From Sinomonas gamaensis (GTDB lineage Bacteria > Actinomycetota > Actinomycetes > Actinomycetales > Micrococcaceae): 64,000 bases of DNA. The notes under the pieces are model-generated. The model did no database searches. It saw nothing but the letters and a program-made list of their open reading frames with translations, and was not told where the DNA came from. Where the stretch lies: the NCBI RefSeq assembly GCF_005876955.1, contig NZ_SSCL01000010.1, forward strand, positions 3,587-67,586, written 5' to 3'. Numbering within the stretch: the first letter of the stretch is position 1; each line of letters begins with the position of its first letter. Positions 41,546 to 49,742 of this stretch are shown piece by piece. Made by a program: the position numbers and the translations under genes.

Positions 41546-42489
41546 GCCGCCCTCCGAGGATGACCGAGCGGGCCGAGTCCGAGGACCACGGCAGCGGCGA
41601 GGCGAGCCTTCGTGGCCGTGGGCACGCTGATCCGCGTGGTGGACAGGACGTCCGCGGGGCACGCATTGATCCGATCGGTCAGCTCGGAGAAGATCGCATG
41701 CGCGAGCGCAACGGCCCGTCGCGAGGAATCCGGCAGGAGCCGGAGCCCCGGCACGGCCGCATCGAGGTCCGCGCGCAATTCCGCGACGAGGGCCGTCTTC
41801 TGCCGTTCGTGCAGATGGCGCGGATTGACGCCGGGGAAGTACTCGCGCCCGAGCTCGGCGGAATCCTGGCCGAGGTCGCGCAGGAAGTTCACCTTCTGGA
41901 ACGCGGCACCCAGCCGACGCGCTGATTCCGCCATGACGGTCCGCTCGGCCGGAGACGGGTGGGCGTCCAAGAGGAACACCTTCAGGCACATGAGCCCGAC
42001 GACTTCCGCCGAGCCATAGATGTACTCCCCGAGGGAGGCGCCCGAGTGAGCGCGAGGGTCGCAGTCGCGGCGCATCGAGCCGTAGAAGGGGGCGATCAGG
42101 TCTCTCCCTATGCCCGCCCTGCGGGCCGTCTGCGCGAAGGCATGCACCACCAGATTGGTGCTGTACCCGAGTTCGAGGGCCGCATACGTCTCGCCTTCGA
42201 GGATGTCGAGCTGGTTCACCACGGCGTTGACGGGCAGCCCCGCGCCGGAGGCAGCCCCGTCCACGACCTCGTCGGCGAGGCGGACCAGCGCATAGACGCT
42301 CTCGATCTCCGGTCGGATGCCGGGGCCGAGGAGGCGGCAGGCGAGCCCGAACGACGTCGAGTAACGACGGATGACGACGGCGGAGCTCGCCGCCGCGGCG
42401 GCCGTGTAGCGGGCCAGGGGGGACGTTGCCGCTAGACGGCCTGCTTGCGTGGAACCCGGATTGCCGCGGGCCTCGGCGGCATAGGACAT
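41542..42489 (-). CDS. crtB: Phytoene synthase
   Basis: This squalene/phytoene synthase-family enzyme condenses two GGPP to phytoene. The first aspartate-rich motif is in YALVRLADEVVDGA and the second in QKVNFLRDLGQDSAELGREYFPG. RYSTSFGLA is the family start motif. Its ATG shares the TGATG junction with the crtE stop. The length of 315 residues is normal. Confidence 0.93.
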   Translation of the reverse strand: MSYAAEARGNPGSTQAGRLAATSPLARYTAAAAASSAVVIRRYSTSFGLACRLLGPGIRPEIESVYALVRLADEVVDGAASGAGLPVNAVVNQLDILEGETYAALELGYSTNLVVHAFAQTARRAGIGRDLIAPFYGSMRRDCDPRAHSGASLGEYIYGSAEVVGLMCLKVFLLDAHPSPAERTVMAESARRLGAAFQKVNFLRDLGQDSAELGREYFPGVNPRHLHERQKTALVAELRADLDAAVPGLRLLPDSSRRAVALAHAIFSELTDRINACPADVLSTTRISVPTATKARLAAAVVLGLGPLGHPRRAA

Positions 42490-43595
42490 CAGCTCTCCCG
42501 GTGGAGGACGTGGTTGCAGATGCGGGTGAGTTCCGAGCGGAGCGCGGGCGGAAGGTCGGCGCGCCGGGCTTCGTCGAGTGCCTCCGTGACGAGGGAGTGG
42601 GCGAGGGTGAGGGCGTACGAGTCGGCCCCGGCTTCGTGGAGCGCGTCACGTACCCGGTCCAGGTCTGGACCTCCGCTTCCCGAGCTCGCGCCGTCGGGAT
42701 GGGCGAAGGCCGTGAGCACCGTGAGCTTGCCCTCCCGGAGGTCCGAGGTCACCGGCTTGCCCGTCTGCCGCTCGTCGCCGAACGTGCCGAGGACGTCGTC
42801 GATCACCTGATACGCCGTGCCCACCAGCGACCCCACACGGCCGACGGCCTCAATCGCCCCCGCCTCGGCCCCCGCCAGAACGGCGCCCGCCCGGAGTGGT
42901 GCTTCGAACGAGTAGGTGGCCGTCTTGAGGCGCTCCATGTCGAGGACGTCGTCGATGCGGCCATCGGGTTGGCCGGCAGAGGGGTCTCCCGCGCAGACGG
43001 GTCGTGCCAGAAGCACGTCGGCGAGTTCGCCCGCCGCCGCGTCGGCGACGGCGCCGTGGAGGATGTCAGTGAGCTGGGAGCGGATGGCGGGCTCCGCCGT
43101 CGTCCGCTCCACAATGCGCAAGGAGGCGGTGAGCAGGAGGTCGCCCGCAATGACCGCGATCGAGCTGCCGAGGTGATTCGCTTCCCCCACGGTGAGCCCC
43201 CAGGCAAGTCCCGCATCTCGATAGATGCCCGCGACATTGGGGCGGCCGCGGCGCACGAAGTCCCGGTCGATGACGTCATCGTGGACCACAAGAGCGCCGT
43301 GGAGCAGCTCGAACGATGCTCCGACCGCGGCACATTCCCTCGCGTCCTGTCCGCCGAAGGCGGCGTACGCCAGACAGACCAGCTGCGGACGCAGGCGTTT
43401 GCCGCCGTCGAGCCCGCGCCCGATGTGGTCCCACAGCTCGCGCGCCCACACCGACGCTGCGTTGGCCTGGGCTGATTCCACATAGTCGCGGAGCAGGAGC
43501 TCGACGGCGGGGCCCACCTCGTCCCAATCGAGCCGAGAGTCATCGGGGCCTCTGACGGCCCGGCGCGTGACTCCTGCTGTGGCCGTTGCGTTCAT
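42489..43595 (-). CDS. crtE: Geranylgeranyl diphosphate synthase (polyprenyl synthetase)
   Basis: This trans-prenyltransferase supplies GGPP for the carotenoid pathway. The first Asp-rich motif is LVVHDDVIDRDFVRRGRPN, and the second region is QVIDDVLGTFGDERQTGKPVTSDLREGK. The GKRLRPQLV segment binds IPP. It is the first gene of the minus-strand operon, with GAGGAG before the ATG. A 93-base divergent spacer with operator-like palindromes separates it from the TspO-like gene. In the second motif Gly replaces the last Asp (DDVLG), a change seen in many actinobacterial members. Confidence 0.93.
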   Translation of the reverse strand: MNATATAGVTRRAVRGPDDSRLDWDEVGPAVELLLRDYVESAQANAASVWARELWDHIGRGLDGGKRLRPQLVCLAYAAFGGQDARECAAVGASFELLHGALVVHDDVIDRDFVRRGRPNVAGIYRDAGLAWGLTVGEANHLGSSIAVIAGDLLLTASLRIVERTTAEPAIRSQLTDILHGAVADAAAGELADVLLARPVCAGDPSAGQPDGRIDDVLDMERLKTATYSFEAPLRAGAVLAGAEAGAIEAVGRVGSLVGTAYQVIDDVLGTFGDERQTGKPVTSDLREGKLTVLTAFAHPDGASSGSGGPDLDRVRDALHEAGADSYALTLAHSLVTEALDEARRADLPPALRSELTRICNHVLHRES

Positions 43596-43616
43596 GTCGG
43601 CTCCTCAAAAACTCTC

Positions 43617-43651
43617 GATCAGTTGATCTCTCGATAGTCGAGAAATATGAT
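43617..43651. promoter_or_regulatory. Divergent crt promoter with operator-like palindromes
   Basis: On the plus strand a TTGATC box (43623-43628), a 17-base spacer and TATGAT (43646-43651) make a good sigma-70-type promoter for the TspO-like operon. The perfect palindrome TCTCGA-TAG-TCGAGA (43629-43643) fills the spacer. A second dyad, GATCA-GT-TGATC (43617-43628), abuts it. A dimeric MarR protein bound here would block both divergent transcripts. The MarR gene at the far end of the crt operon is the natural candidate. Confidence 0.6.
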
Positions 43652-43688
43652 GGTCGAGATTCTGCGCCCTGTCTAGTAGGGAGTTGTC

Positions 43689-44465
43689 GTGAACACTGAA
43701 AAGGCCAAGCCCATCCTCACCGCGCTCTCCGCAGCAGCGGCCCTCGTGCTCGCGGCTGTGGGGAGTGGCGCTTTCGGCGGGACACCGGTGGCCTCCGCCG
43801 CCGGCGGTTACCTTTCGAGCACGGGGACCCCCGTCGCGCCCGCGGTCCCCGCCTTTTCCATCTGGAGCGTGATCTACGCGGGCCTGTTGGCCTACGCCGT
43901 CTGGCAGCTCTTGCCCGCGAACAGGGTCAGCGAACGGCAGCGGGCGATCCGTCCGTGGGCCGCGGCGTCCATGCTGCTGAACGCGGGCTGGCTGTGGGCC
44001 GTCCAGCTCGGGTCCCTCCCGGCCAGCCTCGCGATCATGCTCGCGCTCCTCGTGGTGCTGTGCCGGCTCCTCATGCTCGCGCTTGCCACGCCGGCGCGGT
44101 CGCGGGTCGAGGCCATCCTGAGCGACGGGACATTCGGGCTGTACCTGGGGTGGATTTGTGTCGCAACCGTGGCCAACGTCGCCGCCGTCCTCGCCTGGGC
44201 GGGAGTTGCGCTCCCCGCCGAGCCCACGTCCGGCTTCGTCCTCGGACTCGCGGCCGCCGTCGGCCTCGCCCTCGCATCGCAACGTGCGTGGGTGCCGCTG
44301 CTCTCCATCGCGTGGGGGCTCGCGTGGATCGCTGTGGCGCGCTCCGTGGGGCCGCTCGTCCTCCCCGGCACGGCGCTGGCGGCGGCCATCTCCGTCGTGG
44401 TGGTCCTTGGCGGAATCCCGCTGTTCGCCTGGCGGGGTGCTCCCAACCGAAGGAGGCACGCGTGA
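43689..44465 (+). CDS. TspO/MBR-like (tryptophan-rich sensory protein-like) membrane protein
   Basis: This 258-residue protein has about eight hydrophobic segments and resembles actinobacterial proteins annotated as tryptophan-rich sensory proteins. It shows AFSIWSVIYAGLLAYAVWQL and MLLNAGWLWAVQ, echoing the WxxWxxxY and NxxW elements of TspO, and LYLGWICVATVANVAA. It is longer than canonical five-helix TspO (about 160 residues). The start is GTG. Its stop overlaps the GTG of the next gene. Being divergent from crtE, it may link porphyrin or light/oxygen stress to pigment, but that is inference. Confidence 0.7.
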   Translation: MNTEKAKPILTALSAAAALVLAAVGSGAFGGTPVASAAGGYLSSTGTPVAPAVPAFSIWSVIYAGLLAYAVWQLLPANRVSERQRAIRPWAAASMLLNAGWLWAVQLGSLPASLAIMLALLVVLCRLLMLALATPARSRVEAILSDGTFGLYLGWICVATVANVAAVLAWAGVALPAEPTSGFVLGLAAAVGLALASQRAWVPLLSIAWGLAWIAVARSVGPLVLPGTALAAAISVVVVLGGIPLFAWRGAPNRRRHA

Positions 44466-45931
44466 CCCGGCTTGTCGCAGTCACAGGGGCCACGGGCTAC
44501 ATCGGCGGGCGCCTGATTCCGCGTCTCCTCGCCTCCGGCCACCGGGTCCGGGTGCTCGCTCGCACTCCCGAGAAGCTGCGCGACGTCCCGTGGGGCCACG
44601 AGGTCGAAGTCGTCCGCGGGAGTCTCGAGGACCAGGCCGCCGTCGACGCGCTGTGCGCGGGGGCCGACGTCGTGTACTACCTCGTGCACTCCATGGGCTC
44701 TCGTTCCCAGGGCGATTTCGCTGGCAAGGAGCGGGAAGGGGCCAAGGCCCTCGCCCTCGCCGCCACCTCGGCAGGCGTGTCCCGGCTCGTGTACCTGAGC
44801 GGGCTCAACCCCGGCGGCCAGGGGCTGAGCCGGCATCTGGGCTCGCGGGCCGCCGTCGGCCGCATCCTCCTCGAGTCCGGGGTGCCGACGGCCGTGCTGC
44901 AGGCGGGGCTCGTGATCGGCTCGGGGTCGGCGAGCTTCGAGATGGTGCGGCACCTCACCGATGTGCTGCCCGTGATGCCCGCGCCGCGATGGGTACTCAA
45001 CCGCGTCCAGCCGATCGCAGTCCGCGATGCCCTCTACTATCTCGAGGCGGCCGCGGACCTGCGCCTGGATGTGAACCGGACCTTCGACATCGGCGGTCCG
45101 GATGTGCTGAGCTACGCCGACATGATGCGCGGCTACGCGCGGGTTGCCGGCCTGCGGAAGCCCCTCATCCTCGCGCTGCCCGTGCTGACGCCGTGGCTCG
45201 CCGCGCAGTGGGTCAACCTGGTGACGCCCATTCCGAAGGCCCTGGCCGTCCCACTCGTGGAGTCTCTGCAGCACGATTGTGTTGTGCGAGATCACAGCAT
45301 CGCGGAGTACATCGCGCCGCCTCCGGAGGGGCTCACCAGCTACGGACGCTCGGTCGAGCTTGCCCTGGCGAAGATCGGGCGCGGCGAGGTGGAGACCACC
45401 TGGGCGGGCTCTACCGCCATCGAGACCCCCTCCGATCCCCTGCCCAGCGACCCCGGCTGGGCCGGCACCACCGTGTACAAGGACACACGGACCCAGTACA
45501 CGTCCGCTCCCCCGTCCCGGCTGTGGGAAGTCATCGAGGGCATCGGCGGCTCGAACGGTTGGTACTCGTTCCCGCTCGCGTGGGCCATTCGCGGGTGGAT
45601 GGACAAGCTCGCTGGCGGTGTGGGGCTGCGACGGGGGCGCCGGGATCCGCAGCGCCTCCAGCTCGGAGAGGCGCTCGACTGGTGGCGGGTCGAAGCGCTC
45701 GACCGCGGGCACCTGCTCCGGCTGCGCGCGGAGATGCGCGTGCCCGGGAGGGCGTGGCTGGAAATGGCAGTCTCGCCGCGCGGCTCAGGGAGCCTCTACT
45801 TCCAGCGGGCAGTCTTCGTGCCGAAGGGCCTCGCCGGACGGCTCTATTGGGCCGCGATCGTCCCGTTCCACGACGTGATCTTCAAGGGCATGGCGCAGCG
45901 GATCACGGCCGCGGCTGAAGGAGGTGGCTGA
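44462..45931 (+). CDS. NAD-dependent epimerase/NmrA-like protein with C-terminal DUF2867 domain
   Basis: This two-domain protein has an extended-SDR Rossmann half (VAVTGATGYIGGRLIPRLLASGHRVRVLAR, DVVYYLVHSMG, LVYLSGLNPG) at residues 1-300. A DUF2867 domain covers about 330-489 (SPPSRLWEVIEGIGGSNGWYSFPLAWAIRGWMDKLAGG, LLRLRAEMRVPGRAWLEM). The combination is common in actinobacteria but of unknown function. The start is GTG overlapping the previous stop. It sits between the TspO-like gene and idi, so a role in membrane or isoprenoid redox chemistry is possible. Confidence 0.82.
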   Translation: MTRLVAVTGATGYIGGRLIPRLLASGHRVRVLARTPEKLRDVPWGHEVEVVRGSLEDQAAVDALCAGADVVYYLVHSMGSRSQGDFAGKEREGAKALALAATSAGVSRLVYLSGLNPGGQGLSRHLGSRAAVGRILLESGVPTAVLQAGLVIGSGSASFEMVRHLTDVLPVMPAPRWVLNRVQPIAVRDALYYLEAAADLRLDVNRTFDIGGPDVLSYADMMRGYARVAGLRKPLILALPVLTPWLAAQWVNLVTPIPKALAVPLVESLQHDCVVRDHSIAEYIAPPPEGLTSYGRSVELALAKIGRGEVETTWAGSTAIETPSDPLPSDPGWAGTTVYKDTRTQYTSAPPSRLWEVIEGIGGSNGWYSFPLAWAIRGWMDKLAGGVGLRRGRRDPQRLQLGEALDWWRVEALDRGHLLRLRAEMRVPGRAWLEMAVSPRGSGSLYFQRAVFVPKGLAGRLYWAAIVPFHDVIFKGMAQRITAAAEGGG

Positions 45932-45932
45932 G

Positions 45933-46469
45933 GTGCATTCGGCGTTGGACGAGACGCTCGTCCAACTGGTGGACGACGACGGCACTCCCCGTGGCACTGC
46001 TCCCAAGGCGAGCGTCCACGGCCCGGACACGCCGCTGCATCTCGCCTTCTCGTGTCACATCGAGGACCGCGACGGACGCCTGCTGGTCACACGGCGCGCC
46101 CTCACGAAGGCGACCTGGCCGGGCGTCTGGTCCAACTCGTTCTGTGGCCATCCGGCCCCCGGTGAGCCACTCGAGGACGCCGTCCGGCGCCGCGCGCGCC
46201 AGGAGCTCGGCCTCGAAGTCACGGAGGTTTCCCCCATCCTTCCGGGCTTCCGCTACCGGGCCACCGATGCGTCGGGTGTTGTCGAGAACGAGATCTGCCC
46301 CGTCTTCCGAGCGATCGCCGACCGTGATCCGCGCCCCTCGCCGGATGAGGTGGTCGAGTGGCAATGGACGACGGCGGACCGCCTCCGCAGCGCCGTCGTC
46401 GCCGCCCCCTATGCGTTCAGTCCCTGGCTGCGGCTGCAGCTCCAACAACTCGATCTGGGGGCCCTGTGA
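45933..46469 (+). CDS. idi: Isopentenyl-diphosphate delta-isomerase, type I
   Basis: This NUDIX-fold enzyme interconverts IPP and DMAPP, supplying precursors to CrtE. The active-site Cys is in WSNSFCGHP, His in LHLAFSCHI, the NUDIX-like helix EPLEDAVRRRARQELGLEV, and Glu in VVENEICPVF. I prefer the GTG at 45933, eight bases after AAGGAGG; a GTG at 45924 would lie inside that ribosome site. It is the last gene of the operon divergent from crtE, and convergent with rnz. Confidence 0.92.
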   Translation: MHSALDETLVQLVDDDGTPRGTAPKASVHGPDTPLHLAFSCHIEDRDGRLLVTRRALTKATWPGVWSNSFCGHPAPGEPLEDAVRRRARQELGLEVTEVSPILPGFRYRATDASGVVENEICPVFRAIADRDPRPSPDEVVEWQWTTADRLRSAVVAAPYAFSPWLRLQLQQLDLGAL

Positions 46470-46514
46470 ACGCGCTCGAGGGAGAGGGATCGGGCTGGAG
46501 GGAGCGGGCCGGCG

Positions 46515-47411
46515 TCAGTCGAGCGCCGTCGCCCGCCGCTTCGGGAAGCTGAACCGGTCAAGGTCCTGGGCCGCAATGACGACCGCGTCCCCCGCCGCCC
46601 GCTGCGCCTGCTGCCTCAGTGGCTCGACGTCCGTGTAGCGCGACGAGAAGTGCGTCAAAACGAGTGTGCTCGCGCCCCCGGCCGCGGCGATCGCGCCCGC
46701 CTGCCCTGCTGTGAGGTGACGGTACTGCTCAGCGAGGGCGGCGTCGTAGTCGTCGAACGTGCACTCGGTGACCAGCAGGTCGGCGCCCGCCGCAAGCTCC
46801 TCGGCGCCCGCGCAGGGGGCGGTGTCCATGATGAAGGCGAACCGCTGGCCCGGGCGAGGCACGCTCACGTCGTCGAGCCGGACGCCCCGGAGCTCGCCCT
46901 CGCGCTGCAGGCGCCCGACGTCCGGTCCCGCGATCCCGGCGTCGGCCAGGCGCTCGGGCACCAGCGACCTCCCATCCGGCTCCGCGAGCCGGTAGCCGTA
47001 GGCCTCGATGCGGTGGCTCAGGGCGCGGACCTCGAGGCCGGGCGCCACCGGACCATCGCTTCCGTGGGGAACGAGCCGGAGGTCGACGCCGGGGGAGGAA
47101 ATCGCCACGAGGGCACGGACCATCGGTTCCCCGGATGCCGGGTAGTGCAGGTGCACTGGGTGGTCGACGCCGTCGAGCACCATGCGGGAAAGGACCCCGG
47201 GGAGCCCGTAGCAGTGGTCGCCGTGGACGTGCGTGAGGCAGATGCGGTGGATGGCCGGTGCCGCGACGCCCGCGTAGATCATCTGCCGCTGGGTGCCTTC
47301 GCCGGGGTCGAACAGGATGCCCTCGCCATCCCAGCGGAGGAAGTACCCGTTGTGGTTGCGCGTGCGGGTCGGGACTTGGGAGGCCGTGCCGAGGACCACA
47401 AGTTCGCGCAT
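46515..47411 (-). CDS. rnz: Ribonuclease Z (tRNA 3' endonuclease)
   Basis: This metallo-beta-lactamase-fold endonuclease matures tRNA 3' ends. Metal ligands are visible in CLTHVHGDHCYGLPG, the Asp in AFIMDTAPCAG and the late His in VLTHFSSRY. FLRWDGEGILFDPGEGTQRQM matches the family opening. The ATG at 47411 gives the standard 298 residues. Only 33 bases separate it from the divergent phosphatase gene, so promoters must overlap. Confidence 0.92.
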   Translation of the reverse strand: MRELVVLGTASQVPTRTRNHNGYFLRWDGEGILFDPGEGTQRQMIYAGVAAPAIHRICLTHVHGDHCYGLPGVLSRMVLDGVDHPVHLHYPASGEPMVRALVAISSPGVDLRLVPHGSDGPVAPGLEVRALSHRIEAYGYRLAEPDGRSLVPERLADAGIAGPDVGRLQREGELRGVRLDDVSVPRPGQRFAFIMDTAPCAGAEELAAGADLLVTECTFDDYDAALAEQYRHLTAGQAGAIAAAGGASTLVLTHFSSRYTDVEPLRQQAQRAAGDAVVIAAQDLDRFSFPKRRATALD

Positions 47412-47444
47412 GCTGACCAGTATTGCCCGCCTAGACTTGCCACC

Positions 47445-48131
47445 GTGCGCTTGCTCCTGATCCGCCACGGCCAGACTCCCTCCAATGTGCGCGGTGCGCT
47501 CGACACCGGCTTCCCCGGCCCCGGCCTCACCCCGCTCGGGCACGCTCAGGCGGAGGCCGTCCCGACGGCGCTGGCTCACGAGTCGCCGGCCGCGATCTAC
47601 GCTTCACCACTCGTCCGCACACAGCTCACGGCAACTCCCCTGGCCGAGGCGCTGGGACTCAGTCTTCGAGTTCAGCCGGGGCTCGAGGAGATCGCTGCCG
47701 GCGCGCTTGAGATGCGCAGCGATGATGATGCCGTCCAGGCCTACGGCCGGTGCCTCGAAGCCTGGATGCGCGGCGACTTGGACCAGACGATGCCCGAGGC
47801 ACCCGACGGGCACGCGTTCGCCGAGCGCTTCGACGCCGCGCTCGGCGAGATCGCAGGTCGGCACGGTTCCGAGGACACCGTCGCCGTGTTCAGCCACGGC
47901 GCGGCCATCCGCGTCTACACCGCCCTGCGCTCCGACATCGACGCCGAGGCGGCCGTCGAACTGGCCCTCATGAACACCGGGATGTCGGTACTGAACGGCG
48001 ACCCTCGCACCGGCTGGGCCCTCGAAGCCTGGCGCGCCGAGCCGCTCGGCGGCGTCGAACTCCTTGACCTCGCCGCCCACGACGTGACCGGCGAGAGCGC
48101 AGACGATGAGGCGCACGAGGGGGAGGGCTAG
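47445..48131 (+). CDS. Histidine phosphatase family protein (phosphoglycerate mutase-like)
   Basis: The catalytic RHGQT motif is at residues 7-11 of LLLIRHGQTPSN. The second His lies in VAVFSHGAAIRVYTAL, and the Glu region in ESPAAIYASPLVRTQLTATPLAE. The C-terminal tail is acidic. A TAGACT box (47432-47437) ends seven bases before the GTG, so the mRNA may be leaderless. Substrate unknown; candidates are phosphosugars, nucleotides or prenyl phosphates. Confidence 0.85.
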   Translation: MRLLLIRHGQTPSNVRGALDTGFPGPGLTPLGHAQAEAVPTALAHESPAAIYASPLVRTQLTATPLAEALGLSLRVQPGLEEIAAGALEMRSDDDAVQAYGRCLEAWMRGDLDQTMPEAPDGHAFAERFDAALGEIAGRHGSEDTVAVFSHGAAIRVYTALRSDIDAEAAVELALMNTGMSVLNGDPRTGWALEAWRAEPLGGVELLDLAAHDVTGESADDEAHEGEG

Positions 48132-48136
48132 ACCCT

Positions 48137-49057
48137 TTAGCCGCGGTTGGCTTCAGCGAGCACCTTCGCGGCGCGGACGACGGCGGCCGTCACCTCGTCG
48201 AGGCCCGGCGAGTCGAGCGTCCACACCTGCCAGTAGAGCCGGAGCGGCTCGTCCCAGTCGGGATCGAGCTCCACGAGCGTGCCCTCGGGGTCCTGCTGGT
48301 CCGGCACCATTCCCCATCCGAGACCGTCCCGGACTGCCTCGACGTACTGCACCGAGTCGGGGATGAAGTGCTGCGGGGGCGTCGCATCGGGAGCGACGCG
48401 GGCCAGCAGGGCGAGCTGGTGGCTGTCCTTGCGGTCGTACTGCATGACTGGGGCGACGGCGAGCGCAGCCGGGGTGGGCCCGGCGGGAAACCAACGCTTC
48501 ACATAGTCTCTGGAGGCCTTCGCGCGATACACCATCGTGCCGAGCGGTCGGACGGTGCAGCCTTGGACGGGGCGCGGATCGGCGGTGACGGCCGCCACGG
48601 CATCTCCTGAACGGAGAAGGTCCGCGGTCGCGTGTTCGTCGTCGCGCAGGAGTTCGAGGGCGATCCGGCCGCCGAGGGCGATCTCGCGCAGCGCCGGCGG
48701 GAGCCAGGTTGCGATCGAGTCGGCGTTGGCGACAATCGGGACGCGCAGCCTTTCGGCACCCGCGCCGCGGCCGCCGTCGTCGTTCTTTTCGGCGGAACCC
48801 TCGCCAGAACTGCGCAGGGTGAGCACCGCCTCGTCGGCGAGGAGAAGCAATTGGCGAGCCGACCGCAGGAGCCGCTCCCCCGCTGGCGTGGGCCGCACGG
48901 GCTTGAGCCGACGCACCAGAACGCTGCCCACCGAGCGCTCGAGCGCCTTGATGCGCTGGCTCACGGCCGACGGCGTAAGCCGCAGTTCGCCCGCCGCCGC
49001 TTCGAAGGTCTCATGGTCGACGACGGCGGCCAGCGCCCGGAGTTGGTCCAGTTCCAT
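48137..49057 (-). CDS. LysR family regulator ArgP/LysG
   Basis: This is an ArgP (IciA)/LysG-type regulator that senses basic amino acids and activates the exporter gene beside it. The HTH is ALAAVVDHETFEAAAGELRLTPSAVSQRIKALERSVG. An acidic, glycine-rich insert lies near residues 85-97 (GEGSAEKNDDGGRG), and the ligand domain has PIVANADSIATWLPPAL and HFIPDSVQYVEAVRDGLGWGMVPDQ. It is divergent from lysE across a 69-base AT-rich spacer, the same arrangement as lysG-lysE in Corynebacterium. Confidence 0.9.
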   Translation of the reverse strand: MELDQLRALAAVVDHETFEAAAGELRLTPSAVSQRIKALERSVGSVLVRRLKPVRPTPAGERLLRSARQLLLLADEAVLTLRSSGEGSAEKNDDGGRGAGAERLRVPIVANADSIATWLPPALREIALGGRIALELLRDDEHATADLLRSGDAVAAVTADPRPVQGCTVRPLGTMVYRAKASRDYVKRWFPAGPTPAALAVAPVMQYDRKDSHQLALLARVAPDATPPQHFIPDSVQYVEAVRDGLGWGMVPDQQDPEGTLVELDPDWDEPLRLYWQVWTLDSPGLDEVTAAVVRAAKVLAEANRG

Positions 49058-49091
49058 AAAGATATTCTAATGGAGATGCAAAAATGTTAAA

Positions 49092-49120
49092 TTGATCTTT
49101 ATTGGAACCCGGCCTACCGT
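49092..49120 (+). promoter_or_regulatory. lysE promoter, probably leaderless
   Basis: TTGATC (49092-49097), a 17-base spacer and TACCGT (49115-49120) are followed by the GTG start six bases later, so transcription should begin at or very near the start codon. No ribosome-binding site is needed for such mRNAs. The AT-rich stretch upstream (49060-49091) would hold the ArgP/LysG site. Confidence 0.5.
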
Positions 49121-49126
49121 CGAAGG

Positions 49127-49732
49127 GTGACCCCCTTCCTGACCGGCTTCGGTGCAAGCCTCGGCCTCATCGTCGCCATCGGCGCTCAGAACGCGTTCGT
49201 CCTCCGACAGGGCATCAAGAGGGAATGGGTGCTGCCGGTCGTGCTGGTCTGCCTGACGAGCGACGCGGTGCTCATCTTTGCCGGCGTGGGAGGAATCGGG
49301 GCGCTGGTTCAGGAGGCGCCGGCGGCTGTCGCGGTGATCCGGTGGGTGGGCGCGGCGTTCCTCCTCGCCTACGCCCTGTTCGCGGCACGACGGGCGCTGC
49401 GGCCGGGCACGCTCGAAGCGGCCGGGACGCGGGGGAACGGGACGATGCTGTCCGTGCTCGTGACCGCCGTGGCGCTCACCTGGCTCAACCCACACGTCTA
49501 TCTGGACACCCTCGTGCTGCTCGGCTCCCTCGCGAATGCGCAGGGGGAGTCAGGGCGCTGGTGGTTTGGCATCGGCGCGGCAGCAGCGAGCGCGCTCTGG
49601 TTTCCGGTCATCGGCTTCGGCGCGCGCGGCCTCAGCGGGTTCTTCGCCCGGCCGGCCTCGTGGCGGGTCCTCGATGGGTGCGTTGCGGCACTCATGCTGA
49701 CGCTCGCCGTCGTCCTCGCGACGGGCAGCTGA
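49127..49732 (+). CDS. lysE: LysE-type amino acid exporter
   Basis: This membrane exporter of 201 residues has six hydrophobic segments. The family signature is GASLGLIVAIGAQNAFVLRQGIKREW at the N-terminus and LTWLNPHVYLDTLVLLGSLA in the middle, and it ends with a hydrophobic helix AALMLTLAVVLATGS. It exports lysine and/or arginine with proton exchange, protecting against excess during peptide use. It is divergent from and presumably activated by the ArgP/LysG gene. Confidence 0.92.
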   Translation: MTPFLTGFGASLGLIVAIGAQNAFVLRQGIKREWVLPVVLVCLTSDAVLIFAGVGGIGALVQEAPAAVAVIRWVGAAFLLAYALFAARRALRPGTLEAAGTRGNGTMLSVLVTAVALTWLNPHVYLDTLVLLGSLANAQGESGRWWFGIGAAAASALWFPVIGFGARGLSGFFARPASWRVLDGCVAALMLTLAVVLATGS

Positions 49733-49742
49733 GTGAAAAGGA

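Noticed and set aside
42489-43595. Missing second DDxxD motif as a sign of inactive CrtE
   Set aside because: The DDVLG form is seen in functional polyprenyl synthases, and the rest of the site and operon are intact.
43892-45712. 606-codon open frame on the minus strand opposite the TspO-like and epimerase genes
   Set aside because: No family motif, Arg/Gly/Pro-rich composition, and it is opposite two genes with clear domains and coupled starts.
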